Source of the DNA: Streptomyces sp. NBC_00249 | Lineage (GTDB): Bacteria > Actinomycetota > Actinomycetes > Streptomycetales > Streptomycetaceae | Assembly: GCF_026342355.1 (NCBI RefSeq) | Contig: NZ_JAPEMV010000003.1 | Location: 434,001-498,000 of the forward strand | DNA: 64,000 bases | Direction: 5' to 3' | Part shown: positions 24,486-34,400 of the stretch, in pieces | Layout: each line of letters opens with the position of its first letter | How positions within the stretch are numbered: the first letter of the stretch is position 1 | The notes under the pieces: generated by a model | Databases searched by the model: none | Told to the model about the DNA's origin: nothing | The model's input: only the letters and a program-made list of their open reading frames with translations | Made by a program: the position numbers and the translations under genes

Positions 24486-26693
24486 ATGGCCGCGATTGCC
24501 GATGGTCTGGAGCAGTTACGGGAGGCCGACCCGCGCCGCATCGGACCGTACGCGCTGCTCGCGCGGCTGCGGGAGAACGCCTGCGCCGTCGAGTTCGTGG
24601 CCCGGGACGCCGACGGCCTCACCGTCACCGTCACCGCCCCCCACCCCCGCCTGGCAGGGTCCCGCGGCTTCGGCCGGAAGTTCGACGCGGAGTCGGCCCT
24701 GGCCGCCGAGGTGTCCGGGCCGTGGGTCGCACCCGTACGCGAAGCCGCGGACGGGCGGCTCGTCGCCGCCTACCGGCCGTCACTCACCCTCGGCTCCGCC
24801 GTCGACCGGCACGGCCCGCTGCCCGAACACACCCTGCGGATCCTCGGAGCCGCGCTCGCCGAGGTCCTCGTACGCCTGCACCGGCACGTCCCGGTCCACC
24901 AGGGACTCGCCCCGCACACCGTGCTGCTCGCCGCCGACGGACCCCTCCTCGCCGGATTCGGCCCGCTCGCCGCGGCCACCGACATCGGCCCGGACGGCGC
25001 AGGGCTGCGGCTCAGCCTGGGATTCCTCACCCCCGAGCAGGTCGCCCGGCACACGCCCGGCCCCGCCTCCGACGTGTTCATGCTGGCACTGCTCCTCGTC
25101 TACGCCGCCACCGGACGGACCCCCTTCGCCGCGGCCACCCCCGACGGCATCGCCACCACCGCCGCCGACCTCACCGGCGTACCGGAGCCTTTGCGCCCTC
25201 TGCTGGCGCGCTGCCTCGACAAGGATCCGGACCGGCGGCCCGCCCCGGCCGACATCGCCGCCGCCTGCGCACCCGGCGGGGCCGCCGCGCTGCTGGAGGC
25301 CGGCTGGGTGTCCGGACCGGTCGTCGCGGAACTGTCCGGACAGGCCGCCGCCGTGCTGGCCCTTGAGGCCCCCGACCCGGACCAGGAGACCCCACCCCCC
25401 GACACCCGGACCACGACGGAGCCCGGACCCCAGGCCCCTCCCGCGCGGCCCCCGCTCCTCACCCCGGGCCGCCGCGCCTTCCTCGGCACCGCGGCGGGCC
25501 TGGCGGTGGGCGCGGGCGGCGGCTGGGCCCTCGCACGCTCCCGCGAGGGCCGGGCCGCACCCGAGGCCAAGGCCGCGCCGGGCAGCCAGGCACCCCAGCG
25601 CGTCGCCGGGGCGCCGCCCGCCGCGCTCTGGTACTACAAGGCGCAGGACCTGATCGGGAATCCGTGCGTGGCCCACGACCGCACCCTGATCCTGCCCGCC
25701 TACGGCCGCACCGTCGGGCTGGACCTGCGTACCGGGAAGGAACGCTGGGCCAAGGAGATCCTGTGCGCCAACGGTCCCGTCCCCCTCCGCGACGACCTCA
25801 TGCTCGTCTCCACCGACCGGGGACTCCTGCGTTTCTCCTCCGAGACGGGCACGGTCCGCGACACGGACGCGAGGCTCTACGGAGCCGGCGAGATCCTCGC
25901 CCGGGACGGCGACCGGCTGTGGTTCATGGGCTATGTGAAGGACGCCAAGGCCGATGCGGACAAGGGGAGTTTCCTCATCTGCTACGACGCCTGGGCGCGC
26001 GAGGAGGTGTGGCGCGTGGAGGTCCCCGACGGCTACGAGAAGGACGGCGTCACCGGCGTCCTGGGCGAGACGGCCCTGTTCCTCCAGCGCTACACGGACC
26101 CCACCGTCGGCGAGGGCAAGGACAACCCCGCCGTCTTCCTCGCCGTGGACCGCGCCACCGGACGTACCCGGTGGGAGAAGTCGTACGGCGAGGTGGCCGT
26201 CAAGAACTACGCGTGGCTGTCCTCCGCCGGCGTCCTCTACGCGGAGGACCGGTCGGCGCTTCGGGCGTACGACCTGGAGAGCGGCAAGGAACTCTGGGCG
26301 AAGGGCGGCGGGGGCGACGACGAAATCGTGGCCCCGCGTGCCCTCCTGGCCCTCGGCGGGGCGCTGTACGTCGCCGACAGCGCCAGGCGCACGCACCGCG
26401 TCGACGCCCGGAGCGGCCAGACCCGCTGGACCATGCGCCCACTGAACGAGTACGGCGAGCCCACCAACTACGAAGGCGTGGCGGCCGGGTTGTCCGGCAC
26501 CCCGCTGTACCGCCTCGACTGGGAGGAGATCACGGCCCACGACCCCGAGGACGGCAGGATCCTGTGGGTCTTCCAGGGCGTCGGGGCCTCCCCGGAGCAA
26601 CGCGGTCTGCTCTGGCGGATCTTCAGCGGGACGCACACCGCCGTGTTCTCGCAGGAGTACAGCAGCGACTACTTCGGCCTCCCGGTCGGATGA
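24486..26693 (+). CDS. Pseudokinase with membrane segment and PQQ-repeat domain
   Basis: The 735-residue protein has the same layout as its neighbours: kinase-like domain (about 18-275), Pro-rich linker, membrane helix (about 340-358) and PQQ-type propeller (about 385-735). The catalytic residues are gone. HRDLKPxN is replaced by HQGLAPHT (138-145), so the Asp, Lys and Asn are missing. DFG reads GFG (157-159), the Gly loop is absent (ARLRENACA) and the VAIK Lys is replaced in the VTVTVT strand. The structural tail LTPEQVARHTPG-ASDVF and CLDKDPDRRPAPADI is conserved. It should therefore act by binding rather than catalysis, perhaps scaffolding or regulating the flanking kinases. ATG 24486 follows AGAAGGGGG by about 12 bases. 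Its stop overlaps the next start (ATGA). Confidence 0.88.
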   Translation: MAAIADGLEQLREADPRRIGPYALLARLRENACAVEFVARDADGLTVTVTAPHPRLAGSRGFGRKFDAESALAAEVSGPWVAPVREAADGRLVAAYRPSLTLGSAVDRHGPLPEHTLRILGAALAEVLVRLHRHVPVHQGLAPHTVLLAADGPLLAGFGPLAAATDIGPDGAGLRLSLGFLTPEQVARHTPGPASDVFMLALLLVYAATGRTPFAAATPDGIATTAADLTGVPEPLRPLLARCLDKDPDRRPAPADIAAACAPGGAAALLEAGWVSGPVVAELSGQAAAVLALEAPDPDQETPPPDTRTTTEPGPQAPPARPPLLTPGRRAFLGTAAGLAVGAGGGWALARSREGRAAPEAKAAPGSQAPQRVAGAPPAALWYYKAQDLIGNPCVAHDRTLILPAYGRTVGLDLRTGKERWAKEILCANGPVPLRDDLMLVSTDRGLLRFSSETGTVRDTDARLYGAGEILARDGDRLWFMGYVKDAKADADKGSFLICYDAWAREEVWRVEVPDGYEKDGVTGVLGETALFLQRYTDPTVGEGKDNPAVFLAVDRATGRTRWEKSYGEVAVKNYAWLSSAGVLYAEDRSALRAYDLESGKELWAKGGGGDDEIVAPRALLALGGALYVADSARRTHRVDARSGQTRWTMRPLNEYGEPTNYEGVAAGLSGTPLYRLDWEEITAHDPEDGRILWVFQGVGASPEQRGLLWRIFSGTHTAVFSQEYSSDYFGLPVG

Positions 26694-28936
26694 GCGCCGT
26701 GGACGGGGCCGAGGGCGCCGCACCGCTCCAGCCGCTGGGCCCCGCCGATCCGGAGAGGGTCGGCGGCTTCACCCTGCTCGGCCGGCTCGGCAGCGGGGGG
26801 ATGGGTACCGTGTACCTGGCCCGGTCGGCGGGCGGGCGCGTCGTCGCCGTGAAGACGGTGCACGAACGGCTCGCCCGCGAACCGGAGTTCCGCGTACGGT
26901 TCCGGCTGGAGGCGGAGGCGGCGCGCACCATCGGAGCCCGCCACGGGGCCAGTGTCGTCGACGCCGACACCCAGGGGGCGCTGCCCTGGCTGGCCACGGA
27001 GTACGTCCTCGGGCCCTCGCTCGCCGAGACCGTCGAACGGTACGGCCCCCTGCCCGAACCCGCCGTACGGGCCCTCGGGGCCCGCCTCGCCCGCGCGCTC
27101 GCCGACCTCCACGCGTCGGGCATCGTGCACCGGGACCTCAAGCCCTCCAACATCCTGATCACCGCCACCGGCCCGAAGATCATCGACTTCGGCATCGCCC
27201 GGGCCCTCGGCGCCCGCCGGCTCACCCGCACCGGACAGGCGGTGGGCACACCCGCCTACATGTCCCCCGAACAGGCCACGGGACAGGAACACGACCCGCC
27301 GGGCGACCTGTTCGCCCTGGGCGGCGTCCTGGTGTTCGCCGTCACCGGCCACGGGCCGTTCAAGGGCGCCCAGGGAGCCGACGTCCTGAACCGCGTCCGG
27401 TACGAGGACCCGGACCTCACCGGGGTCCCGCCGTCACTGCTCCCGGACCTGACGGCATGCCTGGCCAAGGCACCGCCGACGAGGCCCTGGCCCACGGACC
27501 TCGCCGACCGGCTGGAGGACGGCCCCGGCGACTTCGCCACCCTGCTCCCCGGCCCGCTCCTCGCCGACCTCGGCCGCCGCGCCGCCGGGGTGTGGGACCT
27601 GCGCCCCGCCAGACTGCCCGGCCCCGCGCGCGAGCCGGACGGACCGCCACCCGCCGCACCCCTGTCGAGGCGGCGCCTGCTGCTCGCCGGCACGGGCACG
27701 CTGGCCGTGCTCGGCACGGGGGGTGCGCTCTGGGCGCGCTACGGCGCCGGCCCGGCGGGAACACCCCGTGCGGCGAAGCCGTCCCGGCCGCCCGGCCTGG
27801 CCCCCGACCCGCTGTGGACCTTCCCCGCCGGGGCCGAGACCACCGTCCAGGGCGTCAGCAACGGGGTGGTCGTCGTCTCCGTCGGCAACGAGGCCAAGCG
27901 GCGTTCGCTCGTCGGACTGGACGCCAGGACCGGAAAGCCGGTCTGGCACCAGCCCCGCTACGTGGCCTTCGTCGACTCGGGGGCGGGACAGCTCCTCCGG
28001 GAGTCACAGCTGAGCTGGGACGGGGACCACGACGGCCCGCTCTTCCGCCTCGACCCCGCCACCGGGGCCCTCACGCCCCTCTTCGGAGCGTTCGGCGCCG
28101 TGCTGCCGCTGTCGGACTGCGGTGTCACGGCCGTCGCCGACGGCACGCTGTACCTCAACGGCTTCGTGCGCCAGGGCCCGCGCCTGAGCCGGGTCCCGGC
28201 ACTCGCCGCGTACGACATGGCCGGCGGGAAGCAGCTCTGGCTGAGACGGACGGGTGACCGGTACCCGTCGGGGCCCGGCGCGGCCACCGGCGACCTGCTC
28301 CTGTACAAGACGACCCAGGAAATCGTCGGCGTCGCACGCTCCGACGGGCAGGAACGCTGGCGGGTCAAGCTCACCACGGACGTCCTCTCCGACAACGTCC
28401 CCCTGACCGCCCGGGCGATGGCGGACGGCCGTGTCCACATCTGCGGGACCGAGGTCAGCGCGGTGGACACTGCCACCGGAAAGCTGCTCTGGCAGGCCCT
28501 CGCGGACCGGCCCGCGCCTCGCGGTGTGAGCAAGCGCTACGGGCATCCGGTCGTCCAGGACGGCACCGTCCACCTCATGGCCCTCGACGCCCCCGATCCC
28601 CGTGACCCGAACCCGCTCGCCTACACCAGCCTCATCGCGCTGCGGGCATCCGACGGCGCGGTGCAATGGGAGTACCAGACCCGGGTGCCCCTGCGGTACG
28701 ACACACTGCCGCACATCCACGGGGGCACCTTCTACCTGGACACCGGCCAGGTCGCCCAGCCGCTGCTCCCCATCGGGCTCACGGCGCACCGCCCGCCCTG
28801 GACCTACCGGCGCGACACCCAGGACGACGGCCGCTCCTCCCCGACCGGGAACGGGAGCCGTACCGCCCTGCGCCTCGCGGACGGACGGCTCCACCTCTCC
28901 TGCGGCCCGGAAGTGATCACACTTCCCCTGGGCTAG
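26690..28936 (+). CDS. Membrane Ser/Thr protein kinase with PQQ-repeat sensor domain
   Basis: The 748-residue kinase has all canonical residues: Gly loop GSGGMG (34-39), Lys55 in VVAVKTV, HRDLKPSN (147-154), DFG (166-168) and GTPAYMSPEQA. A membrane helix follows a twin-Arg-rich stretch (SRRRLLLAGTG, about 322-345). The extracytoplasmic half (about 360-748) contains PQQ-type blades such as GLDARTGKPVWHQ, AYDMAGGKQLWLR, RSDGQERWRV and VDTATGKLLWQA. ATG 26690 overlaps the pseudokinase stop by four bases, so the two are translationally coupled and probably function together. The gene ends against the convergent protease-like gene, with a 4-bp overlap of stop codons. Confidence 0.92.
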   Translation: MSAVDGAEGAAPLQPLGPADPERVGGFTLLGRLGSGGMGTVYLARSAGGRVVAVKTVHERLAREPEFRVRFRLEAEAARTIGARHGASVVDADTQGALPWLATEYVLGPSLAETVERYGPLPEPAVRALGARLARALADLHASGIVHRDLKPSNILITATGPKIIDFGIARALGARRLTRTGQAVGTPAYMSPEQATGQEHDPPGDLFALGGVLVFAVTGHGPFKGAQGADVLNRVRYEDPDLTGVPPSLLPDLTACLAKAPPTRPWPTDLADRLEDGPGDFATLLPGPLLADLGRRAAGVWDLRPARLPGPAREPDGPPPAAPLSRRRLLLAGTGTLAVLGTGGALWARYGAGPAGTPRAAKPSRPPGLAPDPLWTFPAGAETTVQGVSNGVVVVSVGNEAKRRSLVGLDARTGKPVWHQPRYVAFVDSGAGQLLRESQLSWDGDHDGPLFRLDPATGALTPLFGAFGAVLPLSDCGVTAVADGTLYLNGFVRQGPRLSRVPALAAYDMAGGKQLWLRRTGDRYPSGPGAATGDLLLYKTTQEIVGVARSDGQERWRVKLTTDVLSDNVPLTARAMADGRVHICGTEVSAVDTATGKLLWQALADRPAPRGVSKRYGHPVVQDGTVHLMALDAPDPRDPNPLAYTSLIALRASDGAVQWEYQTRVPLRYDTLPHIHGGTFYLDTGQVAQPLLPIGLTAHRPPWTYRRDTQDDGRSSPTGNGSRTALRLADGRLHLSCGPEVITLPLG

Positions 28937-30384
28937 GGAAGCTGGATGGCGTTCCAGTTCCAGCCGGCGTTGGCGGGGACGCTGTAGCTGGCGGTGAAGG
29001 GTTGGATGTGGCCTGCGTTGTCGGCGAGGCCGGTGAACATGGTGATGGCGCCGTCGGCGTAGCGGTACATCATGCCGATGTCGGTGCGGCGGTCTCCGTT
29101 GAAGTCTCCGGAGATGAGCTTCATGGAGTTCCGGTCCCAGCTGTTGGGGGGAACGGTGTAGCCGACGGTGTAGTTGCCGAAGCCGCCGTCGGGGTTGGTG
29201 AGGGAGCTGTAGAAGGCGATGGAGGAGTCGGCGTGGTGGTAGACCATGACGGCGTCGGAGCGGCCGTCGGCGTTGAGGTCGCCGGAGTGGAGTTCGATGG
29301 CGTTCCAGTTCCAGCCGGCGTTGGCGGGGACGCTGTAGCTGGCGGTGAAGGGTTGGATGTGGCCTGCGTTGTCGGCGAGGCCGGTGAACATGGTGATGGC
29401 GCCGTCGGCGTAGCGGTACATCATGCCGATGTCGGTGCGGCGGTCTCCGTTGAAGTCTCCGGAGATGAGCTTCATCGAGTTACGGTCCCAACTGGCGGGC
29501 GGAACCGTGTACCCGACGGTGTAGTTGCCGAAGCCGCCGTCGGGGTTCGTGAGGGAGCTGTAGAAGGCGATCGACGAGTCGGCGTGGTGGTAGACCATCA
29601 CCGCGTCCGAGCGGCCGTCGCCGTTGACATCGCGCTGCGCACCCGGCCGGCGGGTCGTGTCCTTGACCCAGGCGTCCAGGTTGTCGATGCGCGCGGAGAC
29701 CGCCCCGGTACGGGTCTCGGTGGCGGGCATGCCCAGGCAACCACCCTGCCATGAGCGGCTGTTGACGCCGACCAGCTCACCGGCCGCGTTCACGAGCGGC
29801 CCCCCGGTGTCGCCCTTGCAGATCGCGTCCGTGCCCTTGCCGGTGACCGCGAGGGTGGTGGCGTCGGCGGAGTTCGCGGTGAAGGCGCCGGTGTGGAGCT
29901 TGTCCGGCACCCACTGCGTTCTCGTACGTCCGAACCCGGCCGCGGTCATGTCGGCGCCCGCCGCCGGGGCGGCGCCGGCGCGTCTGATGCCCGTGATCCC
30001 GGTGGCGGGGGCGGCGAGCCTGGCCAGCACCAGGTCGCGGTCGGTGCGCGGTACGAGATCGGCGACCTCGACGGTCTTCCCGGTGCTCAGGGTGGCGGTG
30101 CTCCTCGACGCGGGCTTCCCGGCGGGGAGCGTGCTGCCGGGGGTGGAGGCGAAACAACTGGCGGCGGTGGCGATCCACCACTCGTCGAGCAGGGTGCCCG
30201 TACAGGCGCGGGAGGTGGCCTCGTCACCGATGTTCAGCCGCACGACGGAGGCGTACGATCCGGCGGCGGCCTCGGGACCGGCCACCGCCTGTGCGGGGGC
30301 CGCCGACATCAGGCCCGCCGAGACCACGGCGGCCGACAAGAGGAGGCCGGTCATCCGCGCCGGGCGCGGACGGGGTGCAAGCAT
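28933..30384 (-). CDS. Secreted trypsin-like (S1) protein with FG-GAP repeats, catalytic residues altered
   Basis: The 483-residue protein has a signal peptide (1-33, cleavage after AQA), a chymotrypsin-fold domain (about 35-240) and two near-identical 117-residue FG-GAP/VCBS-type repeats (about 250-483) carrying D-V-N-G-D-G-R-S-D calcium-binding loops. In the S1 domain the catalytic His motif TAAHC is TAASC (Ser76) and GDSGGP is GDTGGP (Thr193); the Asp (RDLVLARL, Asp117) remains. With His and Ser both replaced, normal serine-protease chemistry is unlikely, so it may bind ligands or substrates instead. The start ATG 30384 has a GAAGGAAG Shine-Dalgarno. The small secreted protein gene at 30461-30979 lies upstream in the same direction. 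Confidence 0.85.
   Translation of the reverse strand: MLAPRPRPARMTGLLLSAAVVSAGLMSAAPAQAVAGPEAAAGSYASVVRLNIGDEATSRACTGTLLDEWWIATAASCFASTPGSTLPAGKPASRSTATLSTGKTVEVADLVPRTDRDLVLARLAAPATGITGIRRAGAAPAAGADMTAAGFGRTRTQWVPDKLHTGAFTANSADATTLAVTGKGTDAICKGDTGGPLVNAAGELVGVNSRSWQGGCLGMPATETRTGAVSARIDNLDAWVKDTTRRPGAQRDVNGDGRSDAVMVYHHADSSIAFYSSLTNPDGGFGNYTVGYTVPPASWDRNSMKLISGDFNGDRRTDIGMMYRYADGAITMFTGLADNAGHIQPFTASYSVPANAGWNWNAIELHSGDLNADGRSDAVMVYHHADSSIAFYSSLTNPDGGFGNYTVGYTVPPNSWDRNSMKLISGDFNGDRRTDIGMMYRYADGAITMFTGLADNAGHIQPFTASYSVPANAGWNWNAIQLP
28945..29632 (-). repeat. 351-bp tandem duplication encoding the two FG-GAP repeats
   Basis: Copy 1 (28945-29295) and copy 2 (from 29296) are offset by exactly 351 bases, or 117 codons. 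About the first 180 bases are identical, including synonymous positions; the rest differs mostly at third positions. This indicates a recent duplication or gene conversion. Confidence 0.9.
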
Positions 30385-30460
30385 GCTTCTTCCTTCGGTC
30401 GGACAGAGGTGGGGGAAGCGCGTGAGGCGGTGAGGCGGGTGAAGAGGTGGAGCGGCGGGC

Positions 30461-30979
30461 CTACTTGGCCGTGCGGATCTCCATCAGCATGAAGTCGCGG
30501 CCCTGCTCGTCCGCGCTCTCGCCGACCGGGGTCCAGGCGTTCTTGTTCACGTCGAACGTCTTCGACTCGGTGCCGACGGACATGTCCACCTTGGTGGTGT
30601 AGTCGTTGCCCTTGACCGCGAAGACCGCCGGGATCTCCATCGTCAGGTAGCCCTGGGTGCCGGTGACGCGGAAGCAGATCTTGTCGTTCGCGCGGGACCA
30701 GATCTCCAGCAGGCCGGTCGCACCGGTGCAGTCGGCGAGTGTGATGTGGCCGTCGCCGCGCTTGAGGGTGATGTGCTGCTCGGCGAGGATCTTGTCCGCG
30801 TTCGGGTAGCCGAAGTCCTCGATGGCGTAGCCCGGCCCCTCGTCGGCGACCGCCTGCAGGGAGGCGGTGTCGCCGGCGGCAGCCCCGCCGGTGGGCGCGC
30901 TCGCGAGCGCGAACCAGGCCAGGGCGCTCGCGGCCACGGCCGCGCAAGCGGTCCGCACCATTGCCTTACGTGCCTTCAT
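30461..30979 (-). CDS. Small secreted hypothetical protein
   Basis: The 172-residue protein has a Sec signal (KARKAMVRT, hydrophobic core, cleavage around residues 30-36 near GGAAAGD). The mature part is about 137 residues and beta-rich, with two Cys (DCTGATG and ICFRVTG) that could form a disulfide, and it ends GRDFMLMEIRTAK. No known family was recognised. The start ATG 30979 has GAGGA 5-9 bases upstream; an earlier in-frame start would place 21 non-signal residues ahead. It lies 76 bp upstream of the protease-like gene on the same strand, so co-transcription is likely and the two products may act together outside the cell. Confidence 0.75.
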   Translation of the reverse strand: MKARKAMVRTACAAVAASALAWFALASAPTGGAAAGDTASLQAVADEGPGYAIEDFGYPNADKILAEQHITLKRGDGHITLADCTGATGLLEIWSRANDKICFRVTGTQGYLTMEIPAVFAVKGNDYTTKVDMSVGTESKTFDVNKNAWTPVGESADEQGRDFMLMEIRTAK

Positions 30980-31101
30980 CACTGTCCTCTTCGTCGGTCC
31001 CGGGGATTCCGGAACATGTTTCGGCGCGGAGGGGAAGGCCACTCTTAGGCCACATTTAAATCCCGCGCTCCCGTAAAGATCAAATCAATGTGACCGGTGT
31101 G

Positions 31102-31116
31102 TTTCGGGTCCCGAAA
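31102..31116. promoter_or_regulatory. Operator-like inverted repeat
   Basis: TTTCGGG and CCCGAAA flank a single central T (15 bp), about 125 bp upstream of the small secreted protein start. A one-base spacer does not suit a hairpin but fits a dimeric regulator site. Confidence 0.45.
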
Positions 31117-31208
31117 AAATACCGGGCGGTGGGAAAGCGGCAGGATAGTGAACCCCCGCGGCCACCCGTATGGAAACACCCGGTACGGCACTCGTCCATA
31201 CGTGCAAA

Positions 31209-31246
31209 CACTCTCAAACAGGGGCGATTTGGCTTCATTGAGAGTG
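31209..31246 (+). other. Potential RNA hairpin in the ALF-gene leader
   Basis: CACTCTCAA (31209-31217) and TTGAGAGTG (31238-31246) form a 9-bp stem with a 20-base loop, about 245 bp upstream of the ALF-repeat gene. It could be a leader structure or a split regulator site. Confidence 0.4.
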
Positions 31247-31490
31247 AGCTGCGCCACTTTTGTTGGAAGTGGGGATTCCATATTCGGGGCGGGCAGAGGG
31301 ATGCGGCCCTATTGCGTTGCGACGTCTGGTCAATACGCCGTGCGCCGCATAGGGTCCGATGCGCATCCGCCGTGTCCTCGGTCAACTCACCGACATGCCG
31401 CAGGCGCGGGAATGGCCAGAAAAACCCTCTGTCTGGCGACATGCCGACGTGCGCGCACTGCCCGCCAGGCGCCGATCCCGAAGGAATGTC

Positions 31491-34400
31491 TTGGACACCA
31501 CCTATTGGAGCAGGCGGCGCATTCTCGGCGCCGTCGCCGCCACCACGGCCGCCGCCACCACCTCCAGCCTCGTCCTCAACCCCTCGGCGGCGTGGGCCGC
31601 CACACAGCGGGCGGGATCGGGCTTAGCCGCCGACGGTGGCGAGGGCGACCCCTTCCGGCTGCCCGACACCGACCGGGCCAAGGTCGTCAAGGCCTGGCTG
31701 CTGGGCGGCAAGGCCGTCCGCGCCGCCGCGGCCGCCGCACTGACCGGTTCCGACGCCGACGTACAGAACTTCCTGACCGTCAGACTCCCCGCGGAGACGG
31801 CGGTGGACAACCGCGTCGCGATCGTCACCTCCCTGGCGGGCGGCGGCAAGGGCACCCGGCGCGAGGCCGCCGCCGCACTCGGCGGCGGCGACGCCGCCAT
31901 CGCCGCCTACCTCGCGGGCGGCTTCAAGAGCGCCATCGCCGAGGACCTGCGCGTGGCCACCTCCACCGTGATGGCCGTCGGCGGCAAGGCCGTCAACCGG
32001 GCGGGGAACACGGCGCTCAACGACGGCGGCCAGGGCGCTCTGGAGACCTTCCTCCTCGACGGCCAGTACACGGCCCGCCTGGAGGACATGCGGGTCGACG
32101 CCTCCAAGCTGATGGTGCAGGCGGGCCCGGAGGTGCAGAAGTACGCCTCCCGGGCCCTGTCCGGCACCCCCGGCGACATCGAATGGTTCCTGGACACCGG
32201 CCAGCACATCGCCCGGGCCCGCGACCAGGAGGCTTCGAAGATCCAGGAACTCGTCGCGGTGGTCCAGCGCGAGGGCAAGAGGGCCGACGCGATGACCAAA
32301 CAGGCCGAAGAGGCCTCCGCCCGCGCCGTGGAGGCCGCTGCGAAGGCCAAGGAAGCGGCGGAGAAGGCCGCGTCCGAGGCCCAGGCGGCGCAGCAGGACG
32401 TGGCGAAGGCCGGCAGGGCGGCCCGTAAGGCCTCCGAGGCCGCGCAGGGTGCGGCCGACGCGGCACGGGTCGCCACCAGCGCCTCCCACGCCGCCATCCA
32501 GGCGTCCCGCCGCGCCGCCTACGCCGCGGCCGGCGCGAGCCAGGCGGCGGCCACCGCGGGCTCCGCCGCCGCCCAGGCCTACAGCGCCGCCATCGCCGCC
32601 TCCCAGGACGCCTCCCGGGCGGCCTTCGCCCGGGACGCCGCCGTCAACGCCCGGATGGCCGCCTCCCAGGCCCGCACCGCAGCCCAGGCCGCCGACCAGG
32701 CCGCGACCGCCGCTTCCCAGGCCGCGGGGGCCGGGTCGGCGGCCGCGTCCGCGGCACGCAACGCCGCCGCCGCGGCGGACGCCTCCGCGGCCGCGGCCGG
32801 TGCCGCCGGAGCGGCTCAGGCCGAGGCCGCCGAGGCCAAGCGCCAGGCGCAGATCGCCGGTGCGAACGCCCAGATCGCCACGAACGCCGCCGGTACGGCG
32901 CAACTGCTGGCGAACACCTCCGCGACGGCAGCCCGCGCCGCCCGCGACGCAGCGAACAGCGCGGCCGGACACGCCGACAAGGCCGCCACCGCCGCCGAAT
33001 GGGCGGTCCAGTACGCGGGCCAGGCCGTCGACCACGCCAACAAGTCCACCGAGTTCGCCAACGAGGCCACGATGGCCGCGAACACCGCCACCGACGCCGT
33101 CACCCAGGCGGTCGCCGTGGAGCAGAGCGCGCGGGAGGCCGAATGGCAGCGCCTGGACCACGACATGCGACAGGCGACCGTGGAGACCCGCCAGCTCGCC
33201 CAGATCGAAGCGAGCGAGAAGGCCGGGTTCGCCCAGCGCCGCACCCAGGCCGAACAGGCCGAGCAGGCCACGAAGGACCTCGTCGCCCAGGCCGAGGCGG
33301 CGCTCCGGGCCGGTGATCTGGCGGGCGCCGCCACCCTCGGGCGCAAGGCGGCCCTCGCACTGATGGGCTCCCGGGGCTCCTGGTCCCAGGAAGCCGCACG
33401 GTTCGCCCTGGCCGGTACGGACGCCGACGTGCACGTCTGGGTCGACACCGACCGGCGGATCGCGCAGCGGCAGGACGACCGGGAGACCAGCCTCTACCTG
33501 GCCCGGACCTGCGCCCCGGACATCGCCCTGGCCGCCAGCCAGGCGCTGGCGAGCAACGACCCGGACGCCGCGACGAAGTTCCTCGGCGCGGGCGTCGTCC
33601 AGGCCGCCGCCATGGACAACCGCGTGGCCGTCAGCCGCGTCGCGGGCAACAGCCCCGGCCGGGCGGTGGCGAAGGCGGCGAACGACGCACTCGACGCCGG
33701 CACGCCCGAGGCGATGTACACCTTCCTCAGCAGTACGTACGAGGCGGCGCAGCAGGAGGACGACGCCGTCGCCACCGCCGCCCTCATCAGCACCGGAGGC
33801 CCTTACACCAAGGCCCATGCCCAGGCCGCGATGGAGGGACCGGCATGGATGCGCCGCAACTTCCTCGCCTCCGCCCAGTACAGGACGGCGCAGCTCGACC
33901 ACGACTCGGCCACCCACATCGCCGCCATGCAGGGGGCGATCGCCGCCGCCGCGAAGATCGCGTACCGGGCGCAGGAGGACGCCGCCCGGGCCCAGGAAGC
34001 CGCGGCGAGGGCCCGTGACGCCGCCGCGGAGGCCGTGGAGTGGGCCCAGCGGGCGACACAGTCGGCGGCGCAGGCCGCCACCTCGGCACAGCAGGCCAAC
34101 ACCCTCGCCGCCAGCGCCGAACAGTCGGCCCGGTCGGCGCAGGCCTCGGCGGACAGGGCGAAGCAGGCGGCCGCGGTCGCGCGCACCGCCGCACGCTCGG
34201 CGAACCACTCCGCCAACCGCGCCGTGGACTCCGCCTTCCAGGCGGTCGCCTCGGCCAACTCCGCCCAGTCCTCCGCCACTTACGCCTACACCTCGGCCGC
34301 CCAGGCGGGCCGGAGCGCGCAGGAAGCGGCGCAGGCCGCGCACGAGGCGCTCGGGATCGCCGTGCAGCAGCGGGCCGCCGAGGTCGCGGCGGAGGCCAGG

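Larger units (their letters stand above)
30980..31490. other. 511-bp divergent gap of unusually low GC
   Basis: Between about 31040 and 31340 the GC content drops visibly, with several A- and T-tracts, well below the surrounding coding DNA. No ORF here has a start signal or plausible composition; the 78-codon minus-strand frame 31045-31281 lacks a Shine-Dalgarno. It contains a 15-bp inverted repeat and a hairpin, listed separately, and presumably the promoters of the small secreted protein and the ALF-repeat gene. Confidence 0.6.

Noticed and set aside
28945-29632. CRISPR-like or mobile repeat
   Set aside because: The repeat unit is 351 bp, in-frame and coding for a protein repeat; there are no spacers or transposase.
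31045-31281. 78-codon minus-strand ORF in the low-GC gap
   Set aside because: No Shine-Dalgarno, atypical composition, and it covers the probable promoter region.
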